Shown in pieces: positions 33,463 to 36,500 of a stretch of DNA of 36,500 nucleotides. Origin of the DNA: Phycisphaerae bacterium (lineage in GTDB: Bacteria; Planctomycetota; Phycisphaerae; Sedimentisphaerales; Anaerohalosphaeraceae); assembly GCA_018433925.1 (NCBI GenBank), contig JAHDQI010000171.1, positions 1-36,500 on the forward strand. Direction: 5' to 3'. Positions within the stretch are counted from its first letter, which is position 1. Every line of letters begins with the position of its first letter. Under the pieces are notes generated by a model. It saw only the letters and a program-made list of their open reading frames with translations. It was not told the origin of the DNA and searched no databases. Made by a program: the position numbers and the translations under genes.

Positions 33463-34542
33463 ATGCCAACTTCTGCGAAAATTCTGTTGATCGGACGGCC
33501 TCAAACGGCGTTTATGGCTCCCGTTCCTTCGCCGCCTCATCTGACGTTCTGTGAATCGATTCTTGAAGGGATTGAGCGGGCGAGAAAAGAACCGTATGAT
33601 ACGATTTTTGTGGTGCTTGCCGGGATTGAGGGACGTGCCCGGCAGGCCCTTGAAACCCTGCGTAAGATCAATCCGCAGGCTTCGCTGATTTTGCTGGCGG
33701 CAATGGTGGAAGAGCCCCTTGCGATCAAGCTGGTCAGTGAGGCGGGGACGGGGCGCCGAATTGCCGATGATTATTCTATTTGCCCGGTTCGTCCTGAGGA
33801 TCTGCTGCGACCGAAAGCGTCCCCGGCAGTCGGGGCGCCGCTGACGGCGGAAAAGGAACTGGATTACCAGCGGCGAATCCGTGAGCTGGAAATTCTGGCG
33901 ACACAGGATGATCTGACGGGGTTGAAGAACCGCCGGTATCTCAATCAGTTTCTGATTCAGATTCTTTCGCTGGCCCGGCAGTATCACTTTCGGATCACGC
34001 TTTTGCTTTTTGATATTGATAATTTCAAGCATTATAACGATCAGTACGGACATGGGGTGGGTGATAACGTTCTGCGTCAGGCAGGGCAGTTGATTCGGCA
34101 TTGCTGCCGCAGTCATGATGTGGTGGCACGCGTGGGGGGCGATGAGTTTGCCGTGGTGTTTTGGGATCTTCCGGAAAAACGCAGATCCGCCCGTCAAACA
34201 CGTGTTGAACAAGAGCGGCGAAAGGCAGAAGGAAAACATCCGAGGCAGCCCATTTTTATGTCGGAACGATTTCGGAAAGAGATTAATGCTGCGCGGCTTC
34301 CGTTTTTAGGGCCACAGGGCCGGGGCAAGCTGACGATCAGCGGGGGGCTGGCATCTTTTCCCGATGATGGGAAAATAGCCAATCAGCTTATGGCACGGGC
34401 CGATGAGGCGCTGCTTGAGGCCAAACGAACGGGCAAAAACAAAATCGTAATTATCGGGCAGAAGAATCATCATTCGCACGCCGCTGAAATCAAGGCCTGG
34501 AATGAGATCGATTCGCAGGCAAACGCATCTGAAGAGACCTGA
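33463..34542 (+). CDS. Diguanylate cyclase (GGDEF) with N-terminal pseudo-receiver
   Basis: This 359-residue protein should make cyclic di-GMP from two GTP. The GGDEF domain (about 145-335) has DDLTGLKNRRYLNQFL, LLLFDIDNFKHYND (metal and GTP binding), the active site RVGGDEFAVVF (GGDEF at 225-229) and a C-terminal TISGGLASFP with ADEALLEAKRTGKNKI. The inhibitory site RSHD lies at 216-219, exactly five residues before GGDEF, so product inhibition is expected. A charged insertion (about 238-285) lengthens the loop between the active site and the last strands. Residues 5-115 resemble a receiver fold (AKILLIGRPQ, YDTIFVVLAGIEG, LILLAAMVEEP) but lack the expected phospho-acceptor Asp. The start at 33463 follows GGAGTGATTGAGT, and the upstream gene's stop is 6 nt away. 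No membrane segment is seen. Confidence 0.93.
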   Translation: MPTSAKILLIGRPQTAFMAPVPSPPHLTFCESILEGIERARKEPYDTIFVVLAGIEGRARQALETLRKINPQASLILLAAMVEEPLAIKLVSEAGTGRRIADDYSICPVRPEDLLRPKASPAVGAPLTAEKELDYQRRIRELEILATQDDLTGLKNRRYLNQFLIQILSLARQYHFRITLLLFDIDNFKHYNDQYGHGVGDNVLRQAGQLIRHCCRSHDVVARVGGDEFAVVFWDLPEKRRSARQTRVEQERRKAEGKHPRQPIFMSERFRKEINAARLPFLGPQGRGKLTISGGLASFPDDGKIANQLMARADEALLEAKRTGKNKIVIIGQKNHHSHAAEIKAWNEIDSQANASEET

Positions 34543-34550
34543 TGTGTTTT

Positions 34551-35399
34551 TTATAGAATCGAGGCCAGCGGGACGATTCCCTCGCTGAGGAGTTCAACGT
34601 TATAAAAGCGGTCGAGGGTGAAGGTCAGGAGGCATCCGTGGCTGTGCTCAGAAGCCAGGATCAGGGCATTGTCACCGGCGATTGTCCATCCTTCATCCTG
34701 CGGCTGGTGGCCGAGAACAAAGACATCCACGTCCAGTCTCTGGGCGAGCCGATCGAGGGTGTCCTGGCTGTGTCTGCGGCCCCAGGTCAGGAGGTAGACG
34801 GGGTTGGGCCGCCGCATGTCGGCGATTGTGTAGGGGCGGTTTAGAATTTCGGTATCGAAACTGTCGATGTATCGGTCGGCCGGCAAGGAATGGGAAATCC
34901 AAATCCTGTTTTGGCACTTGACGGCCAGCGGCTGCGAAAGCAGATAGCGGATGAGGGCTTCATTGACCAGCTCGTAGTCGTTTTGATACTGGCGTTTCAT
35001 GGCATCTTTCATGGCGGTATTCATTTCTTTGCCGTTTTTCAGTACGCTTCCGTTGGTGATAACGGCCGTGTCGTGATTGCCGAGGAGGATGTGGACCTGG
35101 CCGGGATAAAGGAGTTTGTAGCGGATTGCATCCAGCAGGAGGCGATAGGAAAGGCAGCCGCCTTTCTCATCCTCCGGCCCGCCGTGGATGATCTCCTGGA
35201 AAATGACATGGGTTTCGGGGTGATTTTCGAGGTCCGCGTAATCGACAATTTTTTCGAAATGCCTGCGATGGCCGTGCAGGTCCCCGGAGACAATAACCCG
35301 TCCCTGATCCGGCAAACAAATGATATTGCCCTGCCGACAGGGATCAGATTGATTGGCCTGGGCCCCCTTGAGGTAGAGTTGTATGGTCTGTTGCGGCAT
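34551..35399 (-). CDS. Calcineurin-like metallophosphoesterase (PPP-like), paired with the kinase
   Basis: This 282-residue protein has the metallophosphoesterase signature set: VIVSGDLHGHRRHFEKI (GDLHGH at 39-44), IIHGGPEDEKGG in the position of GDxxDRG, ILLGNHDTAVI (GNHD at 107-110), WISHSLP (His170) and VFVLGHQPQDEG (His231). The order matches PPP-type serine/threonine phosphatases, but the second motif is altered and GNHE is GNHD, so the true substrate (phosphoprotein, nucleotide or other) is open. No signal peptide. The chosen ATG at 35399 lies inside the 3' end of the kinase gene, giving a 56-nt overlap; the frame is open to 35429 but has no better start. The overlap implies that kinase and phosphatase are co-expressed and probably act on the same targets. 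Confidence 0.85.
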   Translation of the reverse strand: MPQQTIQLYLKGAQANQSDPCRQGNIICLPDQGRVIVSGDLHGHRRHFEKIVDYADLENHPETHVIFQEIIHGGPEDEKGGCLSYRLLLDAIRYKLLYPGQVHILLGNHDTAVITNGSVLKNGKEMNTAMKDAMKRQYQNDYELVNEALIRYLLSQPLAVKCQNRIWISHSLPADRYIDSFDTEILNRPYTIADMRRPNPVYLLTWGRRHSQDTLDRLAQRLDVDVFVLGHQPQDEGWTIAGDNALILASEHSHGCLLTFTLDRFYNVELLSEGIVPLASIL

Positions 35400-36240
35400 T
35401 GGCCTGGGCTCGGTTACCAAAGATTTCACGAATCATAATATCCAGCCGGGCAATGATTTCCGACATATTGGAGGGCCGGTCGGCCGGACGCTCCTTGACG
35501 CATTCCATGACGAGGTTTGAAAGTGAGGCAGGGATCTTTCGGTAGATTTCGCTGGGCGACCTGCATTCCATGGTATTCGGGACGGAGAAGCCGTATTCGT
35601 TCTTCTTGGGGATCAGGGTGGGGACGTTTTTTCCGGTCAGGGCCCAATACATGGTGGCTCCGAGATTGAAAATGTCGGTTCGGTGGCTCAGGTGCTCCCG
35701 GCGGACCTGCTCGGGGGCAATGTAGTCCGGTGTTCCCTGGATTCTCTTTTTAATTTCTCCGATTTTGCAGCTTTGCCCGAAATCGATGATTTTGATGGAT
35801 CCCTTTGGGCTGAATAGGATATTATTGGGCTTGATGTCACAATGGACGTAGCCCTTCTGGTGCATGGCGTTGAGAGCGGTGGCGACCATGCGAAAAACCA
35901 GCAGGATATCGCCTAAACTGATACCCGGCAGCTCTTCGAGACTCTGGCCGTCGAAGTACTCCATGCTTAGCAGTAACTCTTGTGTTCGCAATAGTTTGCG
36001 TTTTCTTAATATCTTGTGGCATTTGCGGATATAAGGATGGTCGATCTGTCTGCTGATTCGGAATTCCGTCTCCATTTGTTCGAAGATGCGCATATCTTCG
36101 GGGGTTTCCATAATCGCTCGTTTGAGGGCGACGGTTTCCCTGGTTTCTTCGTCTGTGGCCAGGTAAATAAAACTTCGGGCTCCCGATCCGATTCGTTTGA
36201 TAATCGTAAAGCCCTCTATGTCAATCACATCTTTCGGCAT
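35344..36240 (-). CDS. Hanks-type serine/threonine protein kinase
   Basis: This 298-residue cytoplasmic kinase is nearly only a kinase domain. Visible elements are the glycine-rich loop IGSGARSFIY (18-27), the ATP-anchoring Lys40 in TVALKRAI and a helix-C Glu near 57-59. The catalytic loop YVHCDIKPNNILF has Asp135, IIDFGQSCKIG has DFG at 153-155, and GTPDYIAPEQ is the APE segment at 169-178. The residue before the catalytic Asp is Cys (HCD rather than HRD), which marks it as a non-RD kinase, so activation-loop phosphorylation is probably not needed. There is no membrane segment or extracellular sensor, unlike PknB-type kinases, so it should sense an internal or partner signal. A promoter lies about 100 nt upstream, and the 3' end overlaps a metallophosphoesterase gene. 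Confidence 0.95.
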   Translation of the reverse strand: MPKDVIDIEGFTIIKRIGSGARSFIYLATDEETRETVALKRAIMETPEDMRIFEQMETEFRISRQIDHPYIRKCHKILRKRKLLRTQELLLSMEYFDGQSLEELPGISLGDILLVFRMVATALNAMHQKGYVHCDIKPNNILFSPKGSIKIIDFGQSCKIGEIKKRIQGTPDYIAPEQVRREHLSHRTDIFNLGATMYWALTGKNVPTLIPKKNEYGFSVPNTMECRSPSEIYRKIPASLSNLVMECVKERPADRPSNMSEIIARLDIMIREIFGNRAQANAATDHTTLPQGGPGQSI

Positions 36241-36337
36241 TCTTCTAAGTCTTTCTGTGGCTGTAAGTTACCTCTCTTCCGCCCAGGATCAAATTATCCT
36301 GGGGTCTCCCTGTTTTCAGAAAAAAACTGATGGGCAA

Positions 36338-36366
36338 ATATTAATAAATCGACGCCGATTTGTCCA
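36338..36366 (-). promoter_or_regulatory. Promoter of the kinase-phosphatase pair
   Basis: On the minus strand: TGGACA (36361-36366), 17 nt spacer, TAATAT (36338-36343). The leader is about 90 nt. Confidence 0.5.
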
Positions 36367-36412
36367 GTATTGAGTTTTTTAATCGCAAAATATATTTTTT
36401 TGGCTTAGAACC

Positions 36413-36439
36413 TTGACAAAACGGGCGAAATTGTAAAAA
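36413..36439 (+). promoter_or_regulatory. Probable promoter of tRNA-Asn
   Basis: A consensus TTGACA lies at 36413-36418 with an A/T-rich -10 candidate TAAAAA at 36434-36439 (spacer 15 nt). The -10 is poor; the site is supported mainly by the -35 box and the tRNA about 25 nt downstream. Confidence 0.45.
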
Positions 36440-36464
36440 TGAGTTGTTTTGTGGTGTGCTTTTT

Positions 36465-36500
36465 TCCCCGATAGCTCAATCGGTAGAGCGAGCGGCTGTT
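36465..36500 (+). tRNA. tRNA-Asn (GTT), cut by the window end
   Basis: The first 36 nt of a tRNA are present: acceptor strand TCCCCGA, D arm GCTC-AATCGGTA-GAGC, anticodon stem strand AGCGG, and loop CTGTT. The anticodon positions read GTT, which is asparagine. The 3' half lies beyond the window. Confidence 0.9.

Noticed and set aside
1-36500. CRISPR arrays or insertion sequences
   Set aside because: No regularly spaced direct repeats and no transposase motifs were seen on either strand.

Overview
The window reads as a chromosomal segment of a Gram-negative bacterium, most likely a planctomycete of the Phycisphaerae/Sedimentisphaerales type. The basis is family knowledge, not a database match. 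The window has a pseudopilin with the planctomycete H-x9-DG C-terminal signature, a PEP-CTERM protein, an FGly-type sulfatase, several secreted proteins ending in planctomycete-style dockerin-like EF-hand tails, a TonB receptor, and KdsA (Kdo synthesis, so an outer membrane with LPS). Housekeeping promoters look canonical, with TTGACA/TATAAT-like boxes spaced 16-17 nt.

Layout. 1-5.1 kb: a TonB-dependent receptor, then a convergent pair of glycosyltransferases (a GT2 enzyme on + and a polytopic GT-C type enzyme on -). 5.1-6.6 kb: glycerol kinase glpK on -. 6.7-12.7 kb: one very large secreted multidomain subtilisin-family protein on its own consensus promoter, closed by a bidirectional terminator. 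12.8-14.1 kb: a Xer-type recombinase with a small upstream partner ORF. 14.3-20.2 kb: a tight five-gene minus-strand operon, leuS - CYTH protein - diacylglycerol-kinase-like lipid kinase - kdsA - radical SAM protein. 20.4 kb: tRNA-Leu(CAG).

20.6-32.8 kb is an accessory region devoted to extracellular polysaccharide. A GH5-GH26 pair (probable beta-mannan hydrolases) is transcribed to the left from a promoter whose -10 box lies in a perfect palindrome. To the right are a PEP-CTERM protein, two non-catalytic CBM/Ig/PKD/dockerin proteins, a pseudopilin, a sulfatase, and a secreted protein that joins a CBM to a ComEC-like metallo-beta-lactamase fold. The same CBM6/35-like jelly-roll module recurs in four proteins and dockerin-like tails in several, so the genes may build a shared secreted or cell-surface glycan-processing system. 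No cohesin and no exosortase is seen in the window.

32.9-36.5 kb is a signalling region: a pseudo-receiver protein, a pseudo-receiver/GGDEF diguanylate cyclase, and on the opposite strand a Hanks-type kinase (non-RD) whose 3' end overlaps the start of a PPP-like metallophosphoesterase. The window ends inside tRNA-Asn(GTT).

Start codons were moved from the longest ORF to internal ATGs wherever a ribosome binding site, signal peptide or promoter position required it. All family assignments are by eye from motifs.
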